DNA of 14,540 nucleotides, from positions 1-14,540 of the forward strand of contig JAEZSU010000096.1 of the NCBI GenBank assembly GCA_023421635.1. The letters are read 5' to 3'. Shown in pieces: positions 7,445-14,540 of this stretch. The notes below the pieces were generated by a model. The model did not search any database. It saw only the letters and a program-made list of their open reading frames with translations, and had not been told where the DNA came from. This DNA comes from Actinomycetes bacterium (GTDB lineage Bacteria; Actinomycetota; Actinomycetes; Actinomycetales; Microbacteriaceae). How positions within the stretch are numbered: position 1 is the stretch's first letter; each line of letters begins with the position of its first letter. The translations under genes and the position numbers were made by a program.

Positions 7445-8433
7445 TGACTTTCTCGGCACTTCCCGTGTTCGCCAGCATCCCGAGCCCCTCGATCAGCTAC
7501 ATCGACCTCGGGCCTCTGCGCATCCACTTCTACGCCCTCTGCATCATCGTCGGCATCATCGTCGCGGTGCTGCTGACCAACCGCCGGCTGGTCAAGCGGG
7601 GCGTCGAGCCGTGGGCGGTCATCGACATCGCCCTGTTCGCGGTGCCGCTGGCGATCATCGTCGCCCGCATCTACCACGTGCTCACCCACCTCGGCTTCTA
7701 CGTCGGCGAGGGCAAGAACACGTGGAACCCGTTCGAACCGGGGTCGGTGTGGGCGATCTGGGAGGGCGGCATCGCCATCTACGGCGCGCTCATCGGCGGC
7801 GCCATCGGCGTGCTGCTCGGCTGCCGCTGGACCGGGCTGCGATTCTGGACGGTGGCCGACGCCATCGCCCCCGGCCTCATCATCGCGCAGGCCCTCGGCC
7901 GCTTCGGCAACTACTTCAACCAGGAATTGTTCGGTCTGCCGACGGACGCGTGGTGGGGCTTGGAGATCGACCCGGGCAACCCCGCCATCCCGGTGGGCCT
8001 GCCTGCCGACACGCTCTTCCAGCCCACGTTCCTGTACGAGGTGATCTGGAACCTGCTCGGTGCCGCGGTGCTCCTCTGGGCCGGTCGTGGCGCCCGCCTG
8101 CAGTGGGGCCGCCTGTTCGGCCTGTACCTCGTCTGGTACTCCGCCGGCCGCATCGTGTGGGAGTCCATCCGCATCGACCCGAGCGACGTCTACCTCGGCC
8201 TGCGCACCAACGTCTGGGCCGCGATCTTCGGTGTGCTCCTGGGACTTGCCATCATGATCGTCCAGAAGCGCCGGCACCCGGGGCTCGAGCCGTCGCCGTA
8301 CCGGCCGGGTCGTGAGTGGGCCGGGAAAGCCGCGCTACAATCACAGAACACAGAGGATTTCGTCGACGTGAGCGCACCCCCCGCGTCCGAGTCCACCAAG
8401 GGCACTGCCACAAGCTCAGTCCCCACGAACTAG
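7444..8433 (+). CDS. lgt: Phosphatidylglycerol-prolipoprotein diacylglyceryl transferase
   Basis: Lgt is an integral membrane enzyme that moves a diacylglyceryl group from phosphatidylglycerol to the lipobox cysteine of prolipoproteins, the first step of lipoprotein maturation. The 329-residue protein has about seven hydrophobic segments, from about 26-46 to 255-273. The family signature appears as GRFGNYFNQE (152-161), with Arg153 and Asn156 matching essential residues of E. coli Lgt. Arg236 and Glu240 in GRIVWESIR correspond to the conserved Arg/Glu pair near the end. WEGGIAIYGALIGG (107-119) has Tyr113 where E. coli has His103. A hydrophilic tail of about 50 residues follows the last helix and looks disordered. 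The GTG start is supported by the -10 hexamer just upstream. The TAG stop is part of a -10-like hexamer for gltB. Confidence 0.96.
   Translation: MTFSALPVFASIPSPSISYIDLGPLRIHFYALCIIVGIIVAVLLTNRRLVKRGVEPWAVIDIALFAVPLAIIVARIYHVLTHLGFYVGEGKNTWNPFEPGSVWAIWEGGIAIYGALIGGAIGVLLGCRWTGLRFWTVADAIAPGLIIAQALGRFGNYFNQELFGLPTDAWWGLEIDPGNPAIPVGLPADTLFQPTFLYEVIWNLLGAAVLLWAGRGARLQWGRLFGLYLVWYSAGRIVWESIRIDPSDVYLGLRTNVWAAIFGVLLGLAIMIVQKRRHPGLEPSPYRPGREWAGKAALQSQNTEDFVDVSAPPASESTKGTATSSVPTN
8336..8341 (+). promoter_or_regulatory. Possible additional gltB promoter -10 (TACAAT) inside the lgt tail
   Basis: TACAAT at 8336-8341 matches TATAAT at five of six positions and sits in a locally AT-richer patch (about 8335-8365) of the lgt 3' end. 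Transcription from it would start near 8348, giving gltB a leader of roughly 137 nt. No clear -35 is seen. It competes with TAGTCT at 8431 as the gltBD promoter. Confidence 0.35.
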
Positions 8434-8443
8434 TCTCGGGCCG
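8431..8443 (+). promoter_or_regulatory. Predicted gltBD promoter -10 (TAGTCT) overlapping the lgt stop
   Basis: TAGTCT at 8431-8436 begins with the lgt stop codon and fits TAnnnT. Transcription would start near 8443, giving a leader of about 42 nt that includes the GAGGA ribosome-binding site at 8472-8476. I see no recognisable GlnR- or AmtR-type operator here. Confidence 0.45.
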
Positions 8444-8484
8444 ATGTCGTCCCAGCATCCACCACACATGTGAGGACGGTAGGT

Positions 8485-11400
8485 ATGGCATCGCGCCCCC
8501 GTCACGGTTCCGAAGGCGGCTTCGGCTCCTTCCCCGCCAAGCAGGGAATGTACAACCCGGCGTTCGAGAAGGATGCCTGCGGTCTCGCTATGGTCGCGAC
8601 CCTGCGCGGCGAGCCCGGGCACGACATCATCGATCTCGCGCTGACGGCGCTGCGGAACCTCGAGCACCGCGGTGCGATCGGCTCGGACGCCGGCACCGGC
8701 GACGGGGCAGGCATCCTCATGCAGATGCCGGATGCGTTCCTGCGCGCGGTGGTGGACTTCGAGCTCCCGCCGGTGGGGGAGTACGCCGCAGGCCTCGCCT
8801 TCCTGCCACTGGACGCGGACGCACGTGCCGAGATGAAGGCGAAGATCGCCCGCATCGCCGAGAGCGAGAACCTGGTGGTGCTCGGCTGGCGCGAGGTGCC
8901 CACCGAGGAGGAGCACCTGGGCAAGCTCGCCTACGAGGCGCGCCCGGCGTTCGAGCAGCTCTTCGTCTCACGTCCCGCGGTCGGCGACGCGCCGGCGCTG
9001 TCGGGCATCGACCTCGACCGGCGGGTGTACCGCCTGCGCAAGCGAGCACGCCGTGAGGCGGACGCGTACTTCGTCTCGCTCTCCAGCCGCACCCTCGGCT
9101 ACAAGGGCATGGTCACCACCCTGCAGCTGGAGCCGTTCTATCCCGACCTCCAGGACGAGCGCTTCGCCTCGGAGCTCGCGGTCGTGCATTCGCGCTACTC
9201 CACCAACACGTTCCCGTCGTGGCCGCTCGCGCAGCCGCTGCGCATGCTCGCCCACAACGGCGAGATCAACACCGTCAACGGCAACCGCAACTGGATGCGG
9301 GCGCGCCAGTCGCAGCTCGAGTCGCAGCTGCTCGGCGACATCGCGCCGCTGCTGCCGATCTGCACCGAGGGCGCCAGTGACTCTGCCTCGTTCGACGAGG
9401 TGCTGGAGCTGCTCACCCTCACCGGCCGGAGCCTGCCGCACGCGGTGCTCATGATGGTGCCGGAGGCGTACGAGAAGCAGCCCGACGTCGACCCCAAGCT
9501 CCGTGCGTTCTACGAGTACCACTCCATGCAGATGGAGCCGTGGGACGGCCCCGCCGCGCTCATCTTCACCGACGGCACCGTCGTCGGCGCGACCCTCGAC
9601 CGGAACGGCCTGCGCCCCGGCCGCTGGACCGAGACGACCGACGGCCTCGTGGTCATCGGCAGTGAGACCGGCGTCCTGGACTTCGAGCCCGAGCGCATCA
9701 AGCGCCGCGGCCGCCTGCAGCCGGGCCGCATGTTCGTCGTCGACACGGCCCAGCGCCGCATCATCGAGGACGAGGAGATCAAGTCCGAGCTCGCCGACCT
9801 GCACCCGTGGCAGGAGTGGCTGGATGCGGGGCGCGTCCGGCTCGCCGACCTGCCCGAGCGCGAGCACATCGTGCACCCGATCGCCTCCATCACGCGCCGT
9901 CAGCGCACCTTCGGGTACACCGAGGAGGAGGTCCGCATCCTCCTCACCCCCATGGGCCAGAACGGTGCGGAGCCGCTGGGCGCCATGGGCAGCGACACCC
10001 CCGTCGCCGTCCTCAGCGAACGGCCCCGGCTGCTCTTCGACTACTTCGTGCAGCAGTTCGCGCAGGTGACGAACCCGCCGCTGGACTCCATCCGCGAAGA
10101 GGTCGTCACCTCGCTCGCGCTGGGCCTCGGCCCCGAACGCAACCTGCTCGACTGGGGCCCCGACCATACCCGCGTCATCACGCTGGACTTCCCGGTCATC
10201 GACAACGACGAACTGGCCAAGCTCCAGAACATCGACAAGGCCCTCCCTGGCCGTCGCTCGGTGACGATCCGCGGTCTCTACCACTTCGACCAGGGCCCGG
10301 GTGCGATGCGCGCGCGGCTCGACGAGATCGCCGCCGAGGTCGACGCGGCGATCGAGGACGGCGCGGAGTTCATCATCCTCAGCGACCGCGACTCGAACAA
10401 GGACCTCGTCCCGATCCCGTCGCTGCTGCTCGTCTCCTCGGTGCACCACCACCTCATCCGCCGCCAGAACCGCATGAAGGTCGGCCTCGTGGTCGAGGCG
10501 GGCGATGTCCGCGAGGTGCACCACGTGGCGACGCTGCTCGGTTACGGCGCGTCCGCGGTGAACCCCTACCTGGCGATGGAGACCGTGGAGTACCTGGTGC
10601 GTGCCGGGTTCATCACCGGCATCACGCCGGAGAAGGCGGTCAAGAACCTCATCTACGCGCTCGGCAAGGGCGTGCTGAAGATCATGTCCAAGATGGGCAT
10701 CTCCACGGTGTCCTCGTACGCGGGCGCACAGGTCTTCGAGGCGGTCGGGCTCTCGCAGGAGTTCGTCGACACCTACTTCACCGGTACCGAGACCAAGCTC
10801 GGCGGCATCGGCATCGAGGAGATCGCCGCGGAGAACCAGGCGCGGCACGACTTCGCCTACCCCGAGGACGAGGCCGCCCGTGCACATGAGCGGCTGTGGA
10901 CCGGCGGCGAGTACCAGTGGCGCCGCGACGGCTCGCCGCATCTGTTCAACCCCGACACGGTGTTCCGGCTGCAGCACTCCACCCGCACCCGCCGGTACGA
11001 CATCTTCCGCGAGTACACCAAGCTCGTCGACGACCAGGCGGAGGAGCTGAAGACGCTCCGCGGCATGTTCCGGCTGCGCACCGGCACCCGTCCCCGTGTG
11101 CCGCTCGACGAGGTCGAGTCGGTGGCATCCATCGTCAAGCGCTTCTCCACAGGTGCGATGAGCTACGGCTCGATCTCGAAGGAGGCGCACGAGACGCTCG
11201 CGATCGCGATGAACCGGATCGGCGGCAAGTCGAACACCGGTGAAGGCGGCGAGGACGTCGAGCGCCTTCTCGACCCCGAGCGCCGGAGCGCGATCAAGCA
11301 GGTCGCGTCGGGCCGCTTCGGCGTCACGAGCCTCTACCTCACCGAGGCCGACGACATCCAGATCAAGCTCGCCCAGGGCGCCAAGCCCGGGGAGGGCGGC

Positions 11401-13068
11401 CAGCTGCCGCCCACCAAGGTGTACCCGTGGGTCGCGCGCACCCGCCACGCGACCGCCGGTGTCGGTCTCATCTCGCCGCCGCCGCACCACGACATCTACT
11501 CGATCGAGGACCTCAAGCAGCTCATCTTCGACGTGAAGCGTGCGAACCCGCAGGCGCGGGTGCATGTGAAGCTTGTGAGCCAGTCGGGCATCGGCGCGGT
11601 CGCCGCGGGCACCGCGAAGGCCCTCGCCGACGTCATCCTCGTCTCCGGCCACGACGGCGGCACCGGTGCGAGCCCGCTGAACTCGCTCAAGCACGCCGGC
11701 ACCCCGTGGGAGCTCGGCCTCGCCGAGACCCAGCAGACGCTCATGCTCAACGGCATGCGCGACCGGGTCGTGGTGCAGGTGGACGGGCAGCTGAAGACCG
11801 GGCGCGACGTCATCATCGGCGCGCTGCTCGGCGCGGAGGAATTCGGCTTCGCCACCGCGCCGCTCGTGGTCTCCGGCTGCATCATGATGCGCGTGTGCCA
11901 CCTGGACACCTGCCCGGTCGGCGTCGCGACGCAGAACCCGGTGCTGCGATCCCGGTTCACCGGCAAGCCCGAGTTCGTCGTCAACTTCATGGAGTTCATC
12001 GCCGAGGAGGTGCGCGAATACCTGTCGGAGCTCGGCTTCCGGACGCTCGACGAGGCGATCGGGCACACCGAGCTGCTCGACGTGGACGGCGCCATCCAGC
12101 ACTGGAAGGCGAGCGGTCTCGACCTGTCGCCGGTGCTGCACGGTCCCGCCTTCGACGCCGACGAACCGCGCCGACACCTCACCGACCAGCAGCACGAGCT
12201 CGACGAGCACTTCGACGTGCAGCTCATCGAGAAGGCGCAGGACGTCATCGCGCACGGCGGGTCGGTCCGCATCGACGTGCCGGTGCGCAACACCGCACGC
12301 GCGGTGGGGACGATGCTCGGGCACCACGTCACGAAGGCGCACGGCGAGAACGGCCTGCCCTCGGGCTCGATCGAGATCAACCTCACCGGCTCCGCCGGGC
12401 AGTCGCTCGGCGCGTTCATGCCCGCCGGCATCACGCTGCGTCTCGAGGGCGACTCGAACGACTACGTCGGCAAGGGCCTGTCAGGCGGGCAGATCGTCGT
12501 CCGCCCGCCGCGCGGCGCCACCTTCGACGCCGCCCAGAACGTGATCGCGGGCAACGTGATCGGGTACGGGGCGACCCAGGGCACCATGTTCCTGCGGGGC
12601 ATGGTGGGGGAGCGGTTCCTGGTGCGCAACTCCGGTGCGACCGCGGTCGTCGAGGGCGTGGGCGACCACGCGCTCGAGTACATGACCGGCGGCCTCGCCG
12701 TCATCCTCGGACGCACCGGCCGGAATCTCGGCGCGGGCATGTCCGGCGGCATGGCGTACGTCTACCGCCTCGACCCGTCCAAGGTGAACCGCGAATCGCT
12801 CGCCTCCGGGGAACTGGAGCTCGGCGAACTCGGCGCAGGCGACGCGGAAATGCTCCGCGACCTGCTCACGCGGCATGTCGCGGAGACGGACTCCGCTCTC
12901 GCCGCATCCCTTCTCGAGGCCTTCGAGGAGGAAGTCAAGAACTTCGTGCGGGTGCTCCCGCGCGACTACGCGGCCGTGCTGCAGACCCGTGAGAATGCAC
13001 TGGCCGAAGGCCTGGATCCCGACGGCGACGTCGTCTGGAACCGGATCCTGGAGGTGACGGGTGGCTGA
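8485..13068 (+). CDS. gltB: Glutamate synthase (NADPH) large subunit
   Basis: GltB transfers the amide of glutamine to 2-oxoglutarate, giving two glutamates, with electrons supplied through GltD. The 1527-residue chain has the usual order. An N-terminal propeptide of 31 residues precedes Cys32 (DACG), the nucleophile of the class II glutaminase domain (about 32-430, including [13 protein letters not shown] near 235 and HNGEIN). The central domain comes next. The FMN/synthase domain (about 840-1200) contains [11 protein letters not shown] (893), [10 protein letters not shown] and [11 protein letters not shown] (1054). [12 protein letters not shown] at 1132-1143 gives the Cx5Cx4C ligands of the 3Fe-4S cluster. 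The C-terminal GxGxG helix domain is at about 1270-1460 ([10 protein letters not shown]). ATG at 8485 is preferred over GTG at 8470 because GAGGA lies 8 nt before the ATG and nothing precedes the GTG. The stop overlaps gltD by 8 nt. Confidence 0.98.
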   Translation: MASRPRHGSEGGFGSFPAKQGMYNPAFEKDACGLAMVATLRGEPGHDIIDLALTALRNLEHRGAIGSDAGTGDGAGILMQMPDAFLRAVVDFELPPVGEYAAGLAFLPLDADARAEMKAKIARIAESENLVVLGWREVPTEEEHLGKLAYEARPAFEQLFVSRPAVGDAPALSGIDLDRRVYRLRKRARREADAYFVSLSSRTLGYKGMVTTLQLEPFYPDLQDERFASELAVVHSRYSTNTFPSWPLAQPLRMLAHNGEINTVNGNRNWMRARQSQLESQLLGDIAPLLPICTEGASDSASFDEVLELLTLTGRSLPHAVLMMVPEAYEKQPDVDPKLRAFYEYHSMQMEPWDGPAALIFTDGTVVGATLDRNGLRPGRWTETTDGLVVIGSETGVLDFEPERIKRRGRLQPGRMFVVDTAQRRIIEDEEIKSELADLHPWQEWLDAGRVRLADLPEREHIVHPIASITRRQRTFGYTEEEVRILLTPMGQNGAEPLGAMGSDTPVAVLSERPRLLFDYFVQQFAQVTNPPLDSIREEVVTSLALGLGPERNLLDWGPDHTRVITLDFPVIDNDELAKLQNIDKALPGRRSVTIRGLYHFDQGPGAMRARLDEIAAEVDAAIEDGAEFIILSDRDSNKDLVPIPSLLLVSSVHHHLIRRQNRMKVGLVVEAGDVREVHHVATLLGYGASAVNPYLAMETVEYLVRAGFITGITPEKAVKNLIYALGKGVLKIMSKMGISTVSSYAGAQVFEAVGLSQEFVDTYFTGTETKLGGIGIEEIAAENQARHDFAYPEDEAARAHERLWTGGEYQWRRDGSPHLFNPDTVFRLQHSTRTRRYDIFREYTKLVDDQAEELKTLRGMFRLRTGTRPRVPLDEVESVASIVKRFSTGAMSYGSISKEAHETLAIAMNRIGGKSNTGEGGEDVERLLDPERRSAIKQVASGRFGVTSLYLTEADDIQIKLAQGAKPGEGGQLPPTKVYPWVARTRHATAGVGLISPPPHHDIYSIEDLKQLIFDVKRANPQARVHVKLVSQSGIGAVAAGTAKALADVILVSGHDGGTGASPLNSLKHAGTPWELGLAETQQTLMLNGMRDRVVVQVDGQLKTGRDVIIGALLGAEEFGFATAPLVVSGCIMMRVCHLDTCPVGVATQNPVLRSRFTGKPEFVVNFMEFIAEEVREYLSELGFRTLDEAIGHTELLDVDGAIQHWKASGLDLSPVLHGPAFDADEPRRHLTDQQHELDEHFDVQLIEKAQDVIAHGGSVRIDVPVRNTARAVGTMLGHHVTKAHGENGLPSGSIEINLTGSAGQSLGAFMPAGITLRLEGDSNDYVGKGLSGGQIVVRPPRGATFDAAQNVIAGNVIGYGATQGTMFLRGMVGERFLVRNSGATAVVEGVGDHALEYMTGGLAVILGRTGRNLGAGMSGGMAYVYRLDPSKVNRESLASGELELGELGAGDAEMLRDLLTRHVAETDSALAASLLEAFEEEVKNFVRVLPRDYAAVLQTRENALAEGLDPDGDVVWNRILEVTGG

Positions 13069-14527
13069 TCCCAAAGGTTTTCTGAAGGTCACCGAGCGGG
13101 AGCTCCCGCCGCGGCGACCCGTGCCGGTGCGCATCCTCGACTGGAAAGAGGTGTACGAGCCGGGCGACTCGGCCGTGCTCCGTCGCCAGGCGAGCCGCTG
13201 CATGGACTGCGGCATCCCGTTCTGCCACAAGGGCTGCCCGCTCGGGAACCTCATCCCGGAGTGGAACGACCTGACCTGGCGCGGTGAGGGCCGTGCGGCG
13301 ATCGAGCGCCTCCACGCGACGAACAACTTCCCGGAATTCACCGGGCGGCTGTGCCCCGCGCCGTGCGAGAGCTCGTGCGTGCTCGGCATCAACCAGCCGG
13401 CCGTGACGATCAAGCAGATCGAGGTCTCGATCATCGACGAGGCGTTCTCGCACGGCTGGGTCGAGCCCGAGCCGCCGGAGCGGCTCACCGGCAAGACCGT
13501 CGCGGTCGTCGGATCCGGCCCCGCCGGACTCGCTGCCGCGCAGCAGCTGACGCGCGCGGGTCACACCGTGGCCGTGTTCGAGCGCGACGACCGCATCGGC
13601 GGCCTGCTGCGCTACGGCATCCCCGATTTCAAGATGGAGAAGCGGCACCTCGAGCGGCGGCTCCGGCAGATGCAGGACGAGGGCACCCGCTTCCGTGCGG
13701 GTGTCGAGATCGGCGTGGACATCACCTGGTCCGACCTGCGCAGCCGGTACGACGCGGTCGTGGTCGCGACCGGCGCGACCGTTCCGCGCGAACTGCCGAT
13801 CCCGGGGCGCGACCTCGAGGGCGTGCACTTCGCGATGGAGTACCTCGTCGAGTCGAACAAGGCCAACGCGGGCGACCAGGTGCCGCATCAGATCAGCGCC
13901 GAAGGCAAGCACGTCGTCGTCATCGGCGGCGGCGACACCGGCGCGGACTGCATCGGCACCGCGCACCGGCAGGGCGCGCTGAGCGTCACCAACCTCGCGA
14001 TCGGCAAGCAGCCGCCCGCGAGCCGCACGGACGCCCAGCCGTGGCCCACCATGCCCACGCTGTTCGAGGTGCAGTCCGCACACGAGGAGGGCGGCGAGCG
14101 GCACTACCTCGCATCCACCGTCGAGTTCCTCGGGAACGACGCCGGCGAGGTCCGTGCACTGCGGGTCGCCGAGACCGAGTTCGTCGACGGGCGCCGCGTG
14201 CCCAAGAGCGGCACCGAGCGGGAGATCCCGGCCGACCTCGTCCTCATCGCCATGGGCTTCACCGGTCCCGAGCGCACCGCGCTCGAGGAGCAGACGTCCG
14301 CGCGCTTCACCGACCGGGGCAACCTCGTGCGGGATGCGGAGTACCAGACGGACGAGCCCGGGGTGTTCGTGGCCGGCGACGCCGGCCGCGGCCAGTCGCT
14401 CATCGTGTGGGCGATCGCCGAGGGTCGCGCGGCCGCCGCGGCCGTCGACCGGCACCTCATGGGCACAACTGCCCTGCCGGAGCCCGTACGGCCCAGTGAC
14501 GTCGCGATCGGCCTGCAGCCCGCGTAG
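13061..14527 (+). CDS. gltD: Glutamate synthase (NADPH) small subunit
   Basis: GltD oxidises NADPH on FAD and passes electrons through 4Fe-4S clusters to GltB. The 488-residue protein has an N-terminal cysteine-rich part, [13 protein letters not shown] (Cys47, 50, 55, 59) and CPAPCESSC (Cys98, 102, 106), which bind two 4Fe-4S clusters in this family. A first dinucleotide fold follows ([12 protein letters not shown], 150-160, FAD), then a second ([17 protein letters not shown], 285-301, NADPH). [18 protein letters not shown] (435-452) closes the FAD site. The GTG start lies inside the end of gltB, with GGAGG at 13050-13054 six bases upstream, so the two subunits are translationally coupled. 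The start gives the standard N-terminus ADPKGFLK. The TAG stop is the first half of a TAGGCT hexamer, a likely -10 for the next gene outside the window. Confidence 0.98.
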   Translation: MADPKGFLKVTERELPPRRPVPVRILDWKEVYEPGDSAVLRRQASRCMDCGIPFCHKGCPLGNLIPEWNDLTWRGEGRAAIERLHATNNFPEFTGRLCPAPCESSCVLGINQPAVTIKQIEVSIIDEAFSHGWVEPEPPERLTGKTVAVVGSGPAGLAAAQQLTRAGHTVAVFERDDRIGGLLRYGIPDFKMEKRHLERRLRQMQDEGTRFRAGVEIGVDITWSDLRSRYDAVVVATGATVPRELPIPGRDLEGVHFAMEYLVESNKANAGDQVPHQISAEGKHVVVIGGGDTGADCIGTAHRQGALSVTNLAIGKQPPASRTDAQPWPTMPTLFEVQSAHEEGGERHYLASTVEFLGNDAGEVRALRVAETEFVDGRRVPKSGTEREIPADLVLIAMGFTGPERTALEEQTSARFTDRGNLVRDAEYQTDEPGVFVAGDAGRGQSLIVWAIAEGRAAAAAVDRHLMGTTALPEPVRPSDVAIGLQPA

Positions 14528-14530
14528 GCT
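14525..14530 (+). promoter_or_regulatory. Possible -10 element (TAGGCT) for a gene beyond the window
   Basis: TAGGCT begins with the gltD stop codon and fits the actinobacterial TAnnnT -10. Transcription would start near 14537, close to the window edge. If the pattern holds, a new + strand transcription unit starts here; by Microbacteriaceae gene order a pyruvate kinase gene is a reasonable guess, which I cannot see. Confidence 0.4.
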
Positions 14531-14540
14531 TGCGCAGGCC

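Noticed and set aside
8470..8484. GTG at 8470 as the gltB start
   Set aside because: No ribosome-binding site precedes it, while GAGGA at 8472-8476 is well placed for ATG at 8485; the extra residues are not family-like.
8968..12342. A 1124-codon open frame on the minus strand opposite gltB
   Set aside because: It lies wholly antisense to gltB, has a His/Val/Arg/Asp-rich composition with no recognisable domain, and is the usual result of strong G/C third-position bias on the coding strand.

Overview
The window is a high-GC chromosomal segment from an actinobacterium, most likely Microbacteriaceae (Microbacterium-like). The grounds are G/C-biased third positions, GTG starts, TGA/TAG-only stops, TAnnnT -10 elements, and a gene order (rsmB, rpe, his genes, trp genes, lgt, gltBD) familiar from that group. 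The genus is my inference. Every full gene lies on the + strand. It reads as ordinary housekeeping metabolism; I see no mobile element, CRISPR array, tRNA, rRNA or defence system.

Layout. 1-528: 3' end of rsmB (16S rRNA m5C methyltransferase). 529-709: intergenic, with a hairpin, a 19-bp-period tandem repeat and a -10 placed for a leaderless rpe. 710-1378: rpe. 1430-3690: hisE, hisG, hisF, hisI, the first two and last steps of histidine synthesis plus the cyclase subunit HisF. 3687-4295: a four-helix Trp-operon-associated membrane protein overlapping hisI. 4343-4573: a small two-helix HGxxPAAW protein. 4576-7402: trpC, trpB, trpA, the last steps of tryptophan synthesis. 7444-8433: lgt, prolipoprotein diacylglyceryl transferase. 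8485-14527: gltB and gltD, the two NADPH-dependent glutamate synthase subunits.

How they work together. Rpe belongs to the pentose phosphate pathway, which supplies the ribose-5-phosphate behind PRPP. PRPP is consumed by HisG and by the tryptophan branch. HisF uses glutamine-derived ammonia delivered by HisH (not in the window), and GltBD makes glutamate from glutamine and 2-oxoglutarate. The run hisE to trpA is tightly packed, with several 4-nt stop/start overlaps. trpE, trpD, trpG, hisA, hisB, hisC, hisD and hisH are absent, so both pathways must be completed elsewhere.

Most interesting. (1) Only three genes here end in TAG, and in all three the stop codon is the first half of a TAGnCT hexamer matching an actinobacterial -10 element just before the next transcription unit. 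(2) rpe, hisE and lgt each have a -10 hexamer 6-7 nt before a GTG codon, predicting leaderless mRNAs. (3) The hexamer GGATGC/GCATCC is conspicuously over-represented on both strands. (4) trpE is missing from the hisI to Trp-membrane-protein junction, where related actinobacteria often carry it.
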